From assembly GCF_000699445.3 (NCBI RefSeq), contig NC_067195.1:57454465-57518464 (forward strand): a DNA stretch of 64,000 bases, in the 5' to 3' direction. Under the pieces are notes generated by a model, which saw only the letters and a list, made by a program, of their open reading frames with translations, ran no database searches and was not told the origin of the DNA. Of this stretch, positions 1 through 11,690 are shown piece after piece. This DNA comes from Schistosoma haematobium (taxonomy: Eukaryota > Platyhelminthes > Trematoda > Strigeidida > Schistosomatidae). Position numbers and translations under genes: made by a program. Every line of letters starts with the position of its first letter. The first letter of the stretch is position 1.

Positions 1-704
1 AAGAAAAAGACTACATACCTGTCATATCTTTCAAAACACAAATATAATGTACGCTATTTTTCTATTATCTACCCTTAACTTTTCTTATTCTGTCACTAAA
101 TACCCGCCTCCAAATTCACACGTCTAGTTGTCAATTAATTCTAATATGAAAAAATGAATACAGATAAATCATCATTTGTACAATGTAATTAATACCAATT
201 CATTTGATTAGTCAGCTGGTTAAATAGTTAGTTAGATGTTTGATTAGATTAGTTGTATTGATCTTCACACCTTTGTTTTACTGAATAAATTAAATGAACA
301 ATGTTTCATATTGTGTCAATATGTTTTGTTTGTTTTTTTCAAATTTGTCTGTTTATCTATTTCCAGTATGGAAATAGATTTATTTTCTATGAATGTTAAC
401 GCTTACATTTGACCAATTCACCGATGACCTAGTTTCTGTGCTTGACATGTTTTCAAAGTCGGTAATGTTAGTAATGAGTCATATAAATAGTATATAATTG
501 GTTGAATAAATTATTAATTCTGTATAATTCATCACATTGAAAAACTATCTACTTCTTTATTACTGTTTATTATTAGTTTTCATGATGAAGTTTTTGGAAT
601 CATTCCTAAAATAGTATGATTGTTTTCATTCTTTTATTTAATATACTATTGAATATGAATAAACCATTACCAAGTGTTAAGTTAGGATAGACATGAACAC
701 GATG
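1..704. other. AT-rich non-coding stretch, nothing recognised
   Basis: AT-rich sequence with no reading frame of coding character, no tRNA-like boxes and no similarity to the other repeats of the window. Either intron or intergenic. Confidence 0.6.
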
Positions 705-726
705 TATATATATATATATATATATA
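705..726. repeat. TA dinucleotide microsatellite
   Basis: About 11 uninterrupted TA units. Confidence 0.9.
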
Positions 727-971
727 CATAAAATCTAATAAGAATTTGAAAAGAAACAATGCGAATGTTGTTGACTGTTTATTTAAGAATTTATGATTCT
801 CTAACGGTCACTTTTCATATATCAACTGTTAAATATATTTTCAATGTATTAAATTGAAATAATCAAAATAATCATGCGACCATCATCTGTATGTGAAATA
901 GCCTTTATTATTATTGTTATTATTATTAATGCTAAAAGGACCACTGTTAAATAAGACTGATAATATCTAGT

Positions 972-974
<3 letters not shown>
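727..974. other. AT-rich non-coding stretch
   Basis: No recognisable element. A short TTATTA-rich run lies at about 906-930. Confidence 0.5.

Positions 975-1021
<47 letters not shown>
975..1021. repeat. TA dinucleotide microsatellite
   Basis: About 23 AT units without interruption. Reading frames through it give Tyr-Ile runs and have no coding meaning. Confidence 0.95.
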
Positions 1022-1024
<3 letters not shown>

Positions 1025-1708
1025 GGTTTACCATTGATAGTGAAATGTACAAATGAATATGCACATTTCATCATGGTAGCAAATGAAAGTCTCATTGAAT
1101 CTATGGATATTAATGAGTTAATATTTTTTCTTCTTTTTTCCCAGAACATTTATATCTAACGATATATATGTATAAACATATCATAATGATACATACCTAG
1201 AATCAACCACATCATCTAATGCGAACATATACTTAATCATAAAACAATATACACCAAAACATTAAAGGAATATTAATGAATTCATTGAATGATTAAACTA
1301 GTAAAGATAATGAATTTGATATAAAATGAGATATTTAATATTTAGATAACAAAAATTATTTAGTAGAAGTTTATTAACAATATCTGATATAATGACTAGA
1401 AATCTATCTAATCAAGCTATTATTAAATGAAATGAAGTTTAATTAAAAATGACTAATGATAATGATAAAAAGCTATTGAATAAAGTTAATGCTTTAACTA
1501 ACCAAGTAATTTTTCGGATAATTTTAGTGTTAAAATGGTAAATATGAAGTGATTAATCATATAATCAGGCAATGGCTGTAATCAAAATAGTCACTATCAG
1601 TTTTTTTTAATACACTGAAATCTTTATTTCACTGAGACATTTAGAAATAACTAACCATTATGTTGCATAGATGAGGTTAAAATTTCAAAAATGATAATTG
1701 ATCTCAAC
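1022..1708. other. AT-rich non-coding stretch
   Basis: No gene or repeat recognised up to the left target-site duplication of the RTE copy. Confidence 0.5.
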
Positions 1709-2502
1709 AACATAAACCTTGTACACGTAACAACAAATGCAGGAGAAGACTACCAGTGTAGCAACATCCTCAGCAGCAGTAGGTCTCAACATACACAAAG
1801 AGAAATGCGAAATTCTCCAATACAAGACATCATGCATGCATCAATCGAATCACACTTGACGGCGAAGACTTGAAAAATGTAAAAATCTTTACATAGCCGG
1901 GCAGCATCATCGATGAATAGGGTTAAACTGATGCAAATATGAAGGCGCGCGTCGGCAAAATAAGAGCAGCATATTTGCAACTGAAGAACATCTGGAACTC
2001 GAAACAACTGTCAACTAACATCAAGGTCAGAATTTTCAATGCAAATGTCATGACAGTTCTACTGTATGGGGCGGGAACCTGGAGAACTACGAAAGCCATC
2101 ATCCAGAAGGTACACGTGATTATTAAAAACTGTCTACGCAAAGTATTTCAGATCCGTTGACCAGACATCATCAGCAACAACCTACTGTGGGAGAGAACAA
2201 ACCAGATCCTAGCGGAGGAAGAAATCAGGAAGAATCGCTGGAAGTGGATAGAACACACATTGAGGAAAGCACCTAACTGCGTCACAAGGCAAGCCATCAC
2301 ATGGAATCCTCAAGGCCAAAGGAAAAGAGGAAGACCAAAGAACACAATACGCCGAGAAATGGAGACGGGCGTGACAAGAATGAACCACAATTAGGTAGAA
2401 CTCGAAAGAAAGGTCCAGGACAGAGTGGGTTGTAGAATGCTGGTCGGCGGCCTATGCTACATTTGAAGTAACAGGCGCAAGTAATTGTGTAACATAAACC
2501 TT
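1709..2502 (+). mobile_element. 5'-truncated RTE-clade LINE copy with 12-bp TSD
   Basis: The 3' end of an SR2-like RTE retrotransposon, including both TSD copies. AACATAAACCTT occurs at 1709-1720 and again at 2491-2502, directly outside the element. The element body (1721-2490) translates, with breaks, into the C-terminal part of the reverse transcriptase polyprotein ([67 protein letters not shown]). The frame is broken: the W codon expected at about 2158 is TGA, a TAG falls at about 2393, and the part before 1939 is frame-disrupted. The 3' end has the GTAA-type tail reduced to about one unit. It lacks the polymerase catalytic motifs and the endonuclease, so it is a dead fragment. It belongs to a subfamily related to, but distinct from, the copies of the 36-42 kb array. 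Confidence 0.88.
1939..2160 (+). pseudogene. RTE reverse transcriptase C-terminal fragment (broken)
   Basis: A 73-codon open stretch matching the region after the polymerase domain of the RTE protein in the 36.6 kb copy ([18 protein letters not shown] there, KARVGKIRAAYLQLKNIW here). It ends at a TGA where the family has Trp, and homology continues in the same frame beyond the stop to about 2490. It is a decayed fragment, not a gene. Confidence 0.85.
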
Positions 2503-3235
2503 ACGTGCAATCTAGGTGAATTATTTACAGCTAAGTTAACAAGAAAACTTATTGAATTAACTTTAATAGTTCATTTTGATTACCAATTTGTGTAGTAACA
2601 AATTTATATAGAGTTTAATTTACCCCGGTTACACTTGAAAACAAATAATCAGGTATGACTAAATTATATAAAAAAATTTATCAGAATACTTATCTAAAGT
2701 ATCATAGATCATTCAGACTACTAAGATATTTATAACTCAAAGTTCGAAGACATACTATCACATCAGTAATATAATGCGAGCACAAATAACACTTTGTTTA
2801 GCAAACTAAAGGCGTCCGTACTATTCAATGTAAACCAATCATGTACACTGATGTAATAAATTAATTATATTCTGCTAACTGATGCCATACAAAACACTTA
2901 TCTATGGAATAACAATTTATAGATAAATAAACTCTATATATAGGCTGCACAATCGAGTATTCTATCAAAAAAAATACAAACACATTAAATATCTCATTTC
3001 ATTCACATCAATAAAAATTGGACAAGTTGAGTTAGTTTTCAATGTTTAATGGAATAGTATACAATCATCTATGTTCTTTGATGTTTAGCAGATCAAGTAA
3101 ATAGTGCATAAGATTATATGAAATAACTATTCACTTTCTAAATATTAGTTCAATAAGTTAATAACGCTTTTTGAATACTTATAATGGAGAATTTATTCAG
3201 TCCGGTAAATATATACAAGAATAAAACTCACTTAG
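2503..3235. other. AT-rich non-coding stretch
   Basis: Nothing recognised between the RTE copy and the Sm-alpha type SINE. Confidence 0.5.
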
Positions 3236-3456
3236 CAATGTTTACTTGAATCTTCCCGATGATATTTAGGACTGCAACTGATCAGTATCTAAGTGGATAA
3301 CACGATGGCGTTTTAAAGCGAACGGTACTGGGTTCGAGTCCCAGGGTGAACATCAATTCTGAGGTACAGTTACATCCAGCTGACGAGTCCGACATAGGAC
3401 GAAACACGCTTCTTGGAATCCACCGCTAGCCACTATCAATCTTTGCTTATATACCA
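3236..3456 (+). mobile_element. Sm-alpha type SINE (family A) with tRNA-like head and hammerhead tail
   Basis: The head shares sequence with the copies at 13.08 and 59.8 kb (TTTACTTGAATCTTCCC, then TTAGGACTG...CTGATCAGT). A tRNA-like section follows, with a perfect B-box (GGTTCGAGTCC, 3331-3341) and a loose A-box around 3290-3312. The tail carries a hammerhead core (CTGACGAG at 3380-3387, GAAAC at 3401-3405) and a GCTAGCCACTATC motif shared with the other family A copies. In the known Sm-alpha family of schistosomes this is a pol III SINE-like element whose transcript self-cleaves. This is a moderately diverged copy and the exact ends are uncertain. Confidence 0.8.
3366..3425 (+). ncRNA. Hammerhead ribozyme, Sm-alpha type, probably weakened
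   Basis: Conserved boxes CTGACGAG and GAAAC flank stem II (GTCC...GGAC), and the upstream ACATCCAG forms stem I. In a canonical Sm-alpha ribozyme the strand after GAAAC runs through a very short stem III to GUC and then the second strand of stem I. Here the aligned triplet reads TTC. It still fits the NUH rule but is not the preferred GUC, so cleavage would be slow or absent. Confidence 0.65.
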
Positions 3457-3897
3457 GAATATTTATTCAAATTTTCTTTACAATTTCTATTACTAGAAGT
3501 CAATACCTTCTACTCGAAATGATAACGTATATTATATTATCGAGAATATCTCTGTAAATTCCATTTATGATGATAAAGGCTGACCGGTTGCAGTCTTTTA
3601 TAATCGACAACGAGAAATACAGATATTTTCAAACTATATGGTTTAGTTAAAATGAAATGTACTATTCATGCTGAATTAGATAATACCAACAATTTTTACT
3701 ACAGTTTGGTATTACACCATTATAATTATTTAGTTAAAAACATTTATGTAAGTTGTTTGTTACTTAAGTGCAAAAGAAACGAATGTTGAATTAGATTGAC
3801 CAAACAATAGTATATTGCTATACTCTGTTATTGAAAGTTTCGACACGACTCTCTTGTCTTCATAAAAAGATTAGGAATTCACTATATGAAGACTATA
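3457..3897. other. AT-rich non-coding stretch
   Basis: No gene, TIR or tRNA-like boxes recognised. Confidence 0.5.
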
Positions 3898-4098
3898 ATC
3901 ATAGAGGTTTTGTGGAGATTGTAGTAATTTAGTAATTGAATTCATGAGTCAATGGATGCTAGACCACCATGGAAAACCTAGAAGCACTGCACAGCCGTTC
4001 CATCCTTGTATCGGACTTCTCAGCAGTTCGCATCCGCGAGACACGAACCCAGGACCTGTTAGTCTTGAGCGCGAACGCTCAACCTTTAGAACACTTAA
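3898..4098 (-). mobile_element. Family C ribozyme-SINE, minus half of a head-to-head pair
   Basis: Read on the minus strand this gives, in order, a degenerate A-box region (about 4085-4098), a B-box-like GGTTCGTGTCT (about 4043-4055), a damaged hammerhead region (about 3965-4025) and the tail with ACTCATGAATTCAA (3938-3951), ending near 3898. The hammerhead boxes are mutated. The head is missing, and the next element, in the opposite orientation, begins about 20 bp further on. Confidence 0.7.
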
Positions 4099-4117
4099 TT
4101 CATTAATTCAATTAATA

Positions 4118-4512
4118 AATTATTATAATCTCTCTGATTATAATCATCATATGCTCACTAATGACTGTCTCCAGAATTTATCTCCGGGAATTCTAGTGAG
4201 AAGCAGTAACCAATGGAGTTCAACCGGGTCTGTTGTTAAATGGCAACTCACTAAAGACAATGGTGGACGGTGGCTCGATTTCATGGATTGGTTGAAGTTA
4301 AACAATAACACCGTTGGATGCCAGCCGATCCAGTGGTTTGGAGGTTGTGTCCGCGCTCGAGACTGTTAGGTCCGGGGTTAGAATCTCGCGAGGCGAGATC
4401 GTGGATACGTACTACTGAGATGTCCCATACTAAGATGAAACGACCGTCCAGTGCTTCAAGATTTTTCATGGTGGTCTAGCTTCCATGGACTGATGAATTC
4501 AATTATTAAAAC
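4118..4512 (+). mobile_element. Family C ribozyme-SINE, plus half of a head-to-head pair
   Basis: Near full-length unit. It starts with the head (ATAATCATCATATG at about 4139) preceded by a trace of the unit's own 3' tail (TAATCTC..TGAT). It then has the conserved TTGAAGTTA..AACACCGTTGGATGCCAGC block at about 4292-4325, a degenerate A-box, a B-box-like GGGGTTAGAATCTC (about 4374-4387), the hammerhead region (CTGAGATG at about 4415, GAAAC at 4437-4441, GTCCAGTGC) and the tail TGATGAATTCAATTATTAAA. The first hammerhead box differs from the family consensus CTGAGGAG, so this ribozyme is probably inactive. Confidence 0.75.
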
Positions 4513-7168
4513 ACTATATTAAGGTCTATCTTCAATTTAGAATCAACATAAAGTAAGTTTTTTAAGCTAATTTTTATCATTTATGAAAATAATTCAGTTA
4601 GTTACACAATTTAATAAAGTAATTATGAATCTGTATCAAATTATCCCAGTTCATTGAGAGTTAATGTAAGATTATTCATAGATTATCAAATAGCAAAATA
4701 TTAAAGAAAAAACAACAACCAGATGTTGAATGATTATAAGCTTATCAAAAAATGATTAATCCACTATTGGGTATCTTTGAATAATGATATTTTCTATGTT
4801 GGAAATGAAAATAAAAATACCTAGATTCAGTTGGAAACGACCTAATTAAAAACTATTATGACGCCTTTTGTCTTCAACATAATTGTTGTGTTTCTTTATT
4901 AGTATCAACCAGATGTGAGTTAGTACTGCCGTATAGAATACTTTTCTACATATTTCATATCACATTAATGGGTTATTAAAACTGATTCGTATATACACCA
5001 ATTTGTTCAATGAATAAATTCGTTAGTCAAGGATATCTAGGTCCTGTGAAGATGTTGAACAATCTTGAAGTAACTTTAACGATTGAGTCATTGCAAATCA
5101 ATGTGAACTCTTTATCTCTTCTGCTTTATCATGAGACTTTTCAACGGTGGACAAAGCCTTTAGAACAAAAAGTTAAACTAAAAATTTGGTTTTTAAATAC
5201 TCTAATTAAATGATGATAATAAAATTAGTCATATTACTAAACACCGTAATCAATGAAGTTTACTTCGAGACAAAATGAGAAACAAGCAGCGAAAACAACA
5301 TATTTAACGTGATAGGTTATATTGATTAGTATATATATTAGAGATGAAGTCATCTAAAACAGGAATGAAGTTAGATGTGATAAAAAACAAACCATGGGAA
5401 AAGGATGTCTGACAAGTGAGTGATTATCAAGGCATCTGGTTGACAGAAAATGGAAATGAACATCATGCGTGAATGTCAAGGGAACATTTTATTTTAAGTT
5501 AGAAAAAACAATAAAGAGATAATGCAATTGTCAAACGTTGTAATAGTATAACTATTTTACCGTGATAATTACAGTTTCACTACATTTGTTTTCTATTTAT
5601 AAAAGTCAGGTTTTAAACTCTCAATGAAGATTCACTTTGCTAAGTGGAGTAAAAGTGGTGTTTTCTGTTTGATCGTTATTTTAAACATCGTTGTGATATC
5701 CATATTGTCTTCAATTTCCATTAAATGTCTGATGATCTTGTAAGCAATTTACTTCATTTCAAATACAGCTTTTGAGAAACATGTTCAGCAAAGTTTAGAT
5801 GTTCATCATCCAGTCATTCCTGTGTACTTGCTTCAACAAATACATTTAAATTCATATCTGAATTCGGAGGTGACTTAAGAAGGGTAATAACCAACTTTTG
5901 ATTGGTTACTTTATTTAAATGATTATTACAGTTGAGTGAGTCACATTTTAATTTTAACAGATTGAACACCGTTGACCTAAGTCGTTGGCCTGGAAAATAA
6001 CGGTATAATTTATTGGCTCATGTTTCAAATAGAAAAGTTATGCAAGGGAAAAATAGCAAAAATGACCATGCGATATCTTTTGGTAATACAAGAATGAGAG
6101 AGAAATAGATACACGTTTCTTCACTACATAACACCAAACTGAATTTCCAAGGTAATCCTGTATAAATGAAATCAGTAAATGTAGAATTTATCGAAGTATT
6201 GTGATCAGTTACTTAGAAAATCCCCCTTAATTTCTGGGAACAGTGTCAAGTAAGTCATAATAGCATCAGTCAAAAGACTCAAGTAAACTAAATTGAATGT
6301 GTAATGAATTATTCGATAGAGTGACAACAGTAAATATTAGCATTCAACTAATGTAATGTAATGTCATTAGTAATTGTTTAAATATTACTGCAAACTTACC
6401 TGTTTTGTTGACTTCTAAGTTCCGAAACACCAGCATAATTTTGTTACTTGTGTAAACCATATACTAATATGATTAAGAATTATAAGAACGATCAGATGAT
6501 GTACAGACATCAAAAACATCTAACAGAATTCATCTTATCGTCATCAAAAAGTAAGCCTTTTGATTATCTAGTCAGTAAATGTTATGACAGTTTTCAATAA
6601 AACCAGGTTTAATCGTCACTGTCAATGCATACCATTTGGAAGAACTTGACTTATTAGTCGAACGGTAATGATCTGTTACATAACACAATATATGACCTAT
6701 CCATTCACTGAATATCTAGGGTTAGTTTGAGTATTTAGATTACTTATTAGGTGAATTAAATTAAGTGTGTCTAAACTGTTAACTGGCTTTGAACTCTAAA
6801 GCATAAACTATTGGAGTTTTAATTTAATAACCAGATAATTTATGGATCTATTAAGTTATTTCTTACACGGAGAAGTTTTGCTCATCAAATTTATGTGTTT
6901 TGAAGGTATCCATAAAAATTCCAAAAGCATTCACGTATTATCAAAGCATAAATGTCATTACTTATCTTTAGATCATACAGTCTTTTGAATAGCATTTATA
7001 AAAAATTAGTCCATTCCTACCTGAATAAAATGTATTAACAGAATAACATTTGGAATCTGAATAAAGTAAAACCAAACTGATTCGTGAAATTAAATTCAGT
7101 CGTCTTACGTTCCATATCAAAACATACTGTTAAAAGTTAAAGAAAACGTAATAATTTTTTTATTAAGA
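4513..7168. other. Long AT-rich stretch without recognised features
   Basis: About 2.65 kb with only short random reading frames (the longest, 67 codons at 5010-5213, has no recognisable domain). No repeat of the window recurs here. Probably unique intronic or intergenic DNA. Confidence 0.5.
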
Positions 7169-7372
7169 TCATGAACCGATCGATGTTAGACCACCACTGT
7201 AAACATCCTAGTATGGGACTCCTCAGAAGTGCACATCCACGATCCAGTATGTGGGATTCGAACACAAGATTTTCAGTCTAGTTCAACCTCCAGACCAGTG
7301 AACTGGCAAGCATCCAACGGTGTTAACGTCTAACTTTAAACAATCCACGCAACTGTGCGACCATCATATGTT
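7169..7372 (-). mobile_element. Family C ribozyme-SINE, reverse, internally deleted
   Basis: On the minus strand the order is: TTGTTTAAAGTTAGACGTTAACACCG (end of head), A-box region, B-box-like GTGTTCGAATCCC (about 7255-7266), CTGAGGAG of the hammerhead (plus positions 7219-7226), stem II, and then a deletion that removes the GAAAC and cleavage side. The tail ATCGATCGGTTCATGATCT follows. Inactive as a ribozyme. Confidence 0.75.
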
Positions 7373-8489
7373 ATTTATTTTGTATCCATTGATTTTCGTT
7401 TTGTCTCAATTTACCGAGTTTTTGTTTTCAAATGATTTCATTATAAAATGAAAATATGAATCTGTTTACACAGTGATTCATGTAAAAATATATCACTTCA
7501 CTACTATGAGTCTAATTCTTTGAAGTAAACATATGTTCTAATTTGACAAAGCCTAATAATAAGAAATTGTAAAACACAGCATTACATTTCTAATGAATAA
7601 AATTTCAAATCAGTGAACAATTTTGTTACATTTTATCAATGTCAAACGGTAAACAAGTATATTAGTTTCTATACTTTGGTGAATTTAAATGTTCTATATT
7701 CAGTTGGTAACATACTGTTTTTCTTTTATTTCTATGCTTATATAGAAATTCAGTAATATAGGTTGAGATATGATTAGTCCAAATAATCAGGTAACAACAA
7801 GTTTGTATCATTTTTTTTAAAAATGAATCTTAATTTTGACACCAGTTTGTTGATAGTCAATGAAATTATCCAAGAAAAGACTTGAAAATTCTATCTAGTT
7901 TACATGAATTTCCAACTAGTTTCTGAATACCTTTTAGAATTCACTTCTATCCTTCAGACTATTTAATCGATCTCGGACAAACATCATGGCATTAGTAACT
8001 ATGTGAAGAATTTTACATCTATGTTTCAGAAAATGAAGATGTTATTATTCATTTAATTCCGAACTAAATGAAACCGCTTGAGTTAATGCTTACTTCTCAA
8101 ACACTCCAAAACCCAACATGAACTGCATCCCTTTTACACGGTTGAGGATATACAATATTTCTGATTTTTGATCCGGTTAATTTCTTAGCCTTTTCCTGTC
8201 TTTGTATTGAAATTATTATAAAAATCAATTTCAGTCACATTCTTAACTGAGTTCACAACTACCAGTTCTTAGAATGGGTACATTATGATTGAACAGAATG
8301 TTAAGCATATATTTATTATATTTGAACGATGTAGATAAGTATTCTACTATACAAATAGTTGAGTAGATTCACTTATTCCAAGCTATAACCATATAAAAAT
8401 CATTAGAGTTTTAAAGCGTATATCAAAATAAATCACTTCATGCTTCAATATATATTCAAAAGTCTTGAGATGATGTATGTCAGTTATGT
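7373..8489. other. AT-rich non-coding stretch
   Basis: Nothing recognised; no long reading frame. Confidence 0.5.
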
Positions 8490-8716
8490 AATTCTAACAG
8501 TTAAATTCACGTGTCAATATAAGCTTGATCACCAGAGAAAACCTGGGAGCACTGGACGACCATTTCATCATGGCATGAGACTCCTCAGCAGTGAACATTC
8601 ACGGACAAGCATGCGGAATCTAACCCAGGACCTTCGGTTTCGCCCAAACGTTTAACCTCTAGACCACTGAACTGGTCGATATCCAACGGTGTTGATGTCT
8701 AACTTCAGTCGATTTT
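8490..8716 (-). mobile_element. Family C ribozyme-SINE, reverse
   Basis: On the minus strand: GAAGTTAGACATCAACACCGTTGGAT, A-box-like CAGTGGTCTAGAGGTTAA (about 8652-8669), B-box-like GGGTTAGATTCC (about 8609-8621), complete hammerhead boxes, and a tail ending near 8490 (TTGACACGTGAATTTAACTGTTAG). The tRNA-like A-box is well preserved and the B-box has lost one key base. Confidence 0.8.
8545..8600 (-). ncRNA. Hammerhead ribozyme, family C type
   Basis: Minus-strand boxes CTGAGGAG (plus 8581-8588) and GAAA (plus 8563-8566) are intact. The cleavage triplet GTC (plus 8555-8557) is followed by CAGTGCTCCC, which pairs with GTTCACTG upstream as stem I. Stem II has changed sequence (TCAT...ATGA in place of TCC...GGA) but can still pair. 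Stem III is only a few base pairs, as in other short-stem type I hammerheads. Predicted foldable, activity not shown. Confidence 0.6.
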
Positions 8717-9865
8717 TTATCTTTTATTTATTTAAATTTATATAAATAGTCTAATTTTACTTCGAAACTGTATTTCATACCATTTTAACCTTTTTTTGTT
8801 TTTTCTTTTAATGAGAAGTGTTTATCTACAAGCTTATGTTTTATCCTGATTCACTGTTTATTGTAAAGCCAATGGATTATCAGGAGCAATTGTGCCTAAT
8901 AGTACTTATTATTCTACATGTTGTCAATATGTATTTTTTGTAATTTTGTCAAATGAACAGCATTTTATTGATTAATTGAAGTATGAGTACTAGTTACTGA
9001 ATGATAAATTCTAAATGACAAAATTTAAGTTAAATTAGAAGTAATGATACATGTTCCCCCTTAAGTTAATGCTTGATTACAATTTTTCCCAGAAAAAAAA
9101 TCAACAAGAGAATATACAACAGAAAAGTATTTCACTGGTATATTTATAGCGTGAACAATTTATACAAGACATATGTTCTAACCTGGACTTAACAACGGTA
9201 TATTAAGTAAAAATAAAGGCTCTTAACTTAAGGAATTCATTTTTCTTCAAGAAAATTCTATTTCAATTATATAAACAACGTGGTTTAATGTCTTAATTAT
9301 AAAGTAAATTGACATTTTCAAGTGATTTCATCACATGAATATATATATACTCATTTTTATACTACATTCATTATATGAAAGACTACTTACTGATAGTCAT
9401 GCAACTATGTTCCTGCCCCCCCCTTAACTTACACACATGTACAACTGTATTATTCTATTTTTTTTCGTCTTTTTTATACTGAATTTATGTCAATCATGAA
9501 GTATATGAGAAATAAATAAATAAGTAATTTAAGTTAAAAGGTAAGAATTTTTTTAAGAATTACCATTTATTTATTATTTTGACTAAATAAGCTTTAGTTA
9601 TAGTTAAACAATATTCTAGTAGACATTCTTCCCACATATGATTGTAGAAATTAACATTTAAAATAATAATAATAAGCATAACTATCTCAGTGTACTTCAT
9701 AGTTTACTTTATAAAACAAACTATTCAAGTCTAGATACTTCTTCTATCAAAAGCAAAAATTAATACATATATACATGCATGTTACTCATTTGTTGTCAGT
9801 CACTTTAATTCATGAATGATGAAAGCAATAGTTTATTCAGTTCATTATCATTTTGATTCTTAATG
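8717..9865. other. AT-rich non-coding stretch
   Basis: No element recognised. Contains a C-run (about 9415-9423) and T-runs only. Confidence 0.5.
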
Positions 9866-10188
9866 ATGATGTGGTGGGTGCTGCTTATATTGATATAAGT
9901 AGTATATGACGCGAGTTATAAAACGTAATGTTTGGCAGCAGAAGATGGGGGAAAATCAAGAAAGGAAGTGCGGGAACAAAATGCAATTTGTAAGAAAACG
10001 CATGAACCATGAAATGTCAGACAATGGATTGATGATTGCAACAGGAACAGTCCGGTTTGATATGATGGAATGATATTTTGCAAATTAACGATTTACTATT
10101 TCGGTTTTTCTATTTTACAGAGTAACTCTGTAATTTGTGTGCTATATACATTCGATTGTCCCCACCCGTGTTCTGTTCACTACAATGA
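9866..10188 (+). mobile_element. Solo LTR (LTR family 1, copy 1) with 4-bp TSD
   Basis: The element spans 9870-10184 (315 bp). It starts TGTGGTGGG and ends GTTCACTACA, so it has the TG...CA ends of a long terminal repeat, and is flanked on both sides by ATGA (9866-9869 and 10185-10188). A near-identical 315-bp copy lies at 15086-15400 with a different 4-bp duplication, which fixes the boundaries independently. No internal retrotransposon domain is attached, so this is a solo LTR left by recombination between the two LTRs of a former provirus-like element. The 4-bp TSD fits Ty3/gypsy-type integrases. The frame at 10137-10418 crosses the LTR edge and is not a gene. Confidence 0.85.
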
Positions 10189-10604
10189 TAGAATGTTATT
10201 CTTATCGGAATTGTTTAAGTTCTTCGGAACTGAATGACGTTTTTTTTCTAAATGGGATTAGAAAAAGAGAATTCAGCGAAGAAAATTTTCTTTTCGACGA
10301 AATCATTTACTTAAGCTGTACATTCGTAAATAGAATTGATGTAAACGATTGTTATTTTGTGTCACTAAGTCAATTTATAATTGAATATGAATATGAATAC
10401 TATTGCTTTGGAATATAGGAAGAATGATTTGAAATGTTCCACTTTTTAAAATGATTATCAAATGAAAGTAAGTGAAGATGACAGAAAACAACTGCTCACA
10501 GGAAAATATACCAGGTATTCAGGGAGTTTTATGAAGGACATAAGCTGATATCACATGATAAAACCAGTGAATGACTGTAAACAGTAAATAATTTTTCATC
10601 TACG
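10189..10604. other. AT-rich non-coding stretch
   Basis: No element recognised. Confidence 0.4.
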
Positions 10605-10692
10605 TTTAATACTTCTTAGTAGCATGTAATCCTGGTCATTTAATGGGATCGAACACAGGATATTCATGATTCACGTAAACATGGTATCACTG
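10605..10692 (-). repeat. Possible highly decayed family C fragment
   Basis: A B-box-like TGTTCGATCCC on the minus strand (about 10647-10657), with weak similarity on either side to the family C order (AGTAGCATGTAATCC, ACAGGATATTCATGATT). Too diverged for certainty. Confidence 0.3.
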
Positions 10693-11454
10693 ATCTGTTA
10701 AACGAAAATCCAATGGCACATGTTTTAAACATATTCCAGTTTAATATAAACAGCAGTCCTTATTCAAATGCATCAGTGATTTACTTTATTACTTCCAGCT
10801 TGGTTAATTACACAAGTGACAACCGTTCAATAAGACTTTTCGAATCCAGTGATAAAACTAGTCACATTATTGAAAACACTATTGTAATTTACCGAAATAG
10901 TTCTGGATGATCATGATACACACTACGAATAAATTTTTAATCAGTAAAAATAATGAAGATTTTATCAAATCCATACTCATTAACAGTCGTTTTCATACTG
11001 TTAAGTCGTTTCTACGTAAACTCATCTTCATCAAAATTATCATTAGTATTATAGTATTATCTTAGTCTACCACAATTAAATGGTGAACGCCATATGATCC
11101 AAACATACTGTATTTGATCTAGTACCAGAAGATAAAATTTTCTACATATTAATATTTGAAATGAATTACTAATACTGTGTAGGGTAGGTGCAAATTTCAT
11201 TTATAAATTAATCTAATGGCATGTTTCTAGTTCCGAATTTACGTAAAAAGTGAGAAAATTTATTCTCAACAATTCAAACGGAAAGTGAATATCTGACAAA
11301 ATATGGGTTGTGACTGGTTTTCTTCTACTTTTTCTTAGGACGATATCATTGAAATAATAATTTAGACCATCGTTCAAATGATAGTTTCGTGAATGAATGT
11401 CACGTTGTTTGTTTTCCTTAAGAAAGATTTACATTCTGTCTTTTGTACATGACA
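10693..11454. other. AT-rich non-coding stretch
   Basis: No element recognised. A 65-codon frame at 10713-10910 has no domain or codon support. Confidence 0.45.
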
Positions 11455-11690
11455 TTAACTTCGTTGGATGCCAGCTCAGTGGTCTAACGGTTAGGCACTC
11501 GCGTGCGAGACTGATAAGTTCTGGGTTCGAATCTCGCGGGGCGGGATCGTTTATATGCGCTGCTGAGGAGTCCCACAGTGGGACGAAACCGCCGTCCAGT
11601 ACCTCCAGGTTTTCTATGGTGGTTTAGCTTCAATTGACTCATGAATTCATTTATTAAATTACTAAAACCTCCACAAATCCCCCCACTTAT
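11455..11690 (+). mobile_element. Family C ribozyme-SINE, well preserved but head-less
   Basis: Starts at the conserved CGTTGGATGCCAGC block. It has an A-box-like CAGTGGTCTAACGGTTA (about 11477-11493), a B-box GGTTCGAATCT (11524-11534), a complete hammerhead, and the tail through CTCATGAATTC to TACTAAAACCTCCACAAATCCCC. It lacks the roughly 200-bp head seen in the 26.8 and 29.5 kb copies, so it was either truncated on insertion or copied from an internally started transcript. One of the least diverged members in this window. Confidence 0.85.
11553..11606 (+). ncRNA. Hammerhead ribozyme, family C type
   Basis: CTGAGGAG at 11563-11570, stem II TCCCA/TGGGA, GAAAC at 11585-11589, cleavage triplet GTC at 11594-11596, and stem I formed by the bases on both outer sides (GCGCTG with CAGTACC). 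Stem III (CCGCCG) has lost the CGGCCG palindrome of the consensus, so it would pair poorly. Confidence 0.65.

Noticed and set aside
849..1149. Reverse frames with long Tyr-Ile runs
   Set aside because: They are translations of the TA microsatellite and have no coding meaning.
9870..10184. MITE interpretation of the 315-bp repeat
   Set aside because: The ends are TG...CA and not long inverted repeats; the 4-bp duplications at three independent copies fit an LTR better.
10137..10418. 93-codon frame
   Set aside because: Its first part lies inside the solo LTR and crosses the LTR edge at 10184; no domain.
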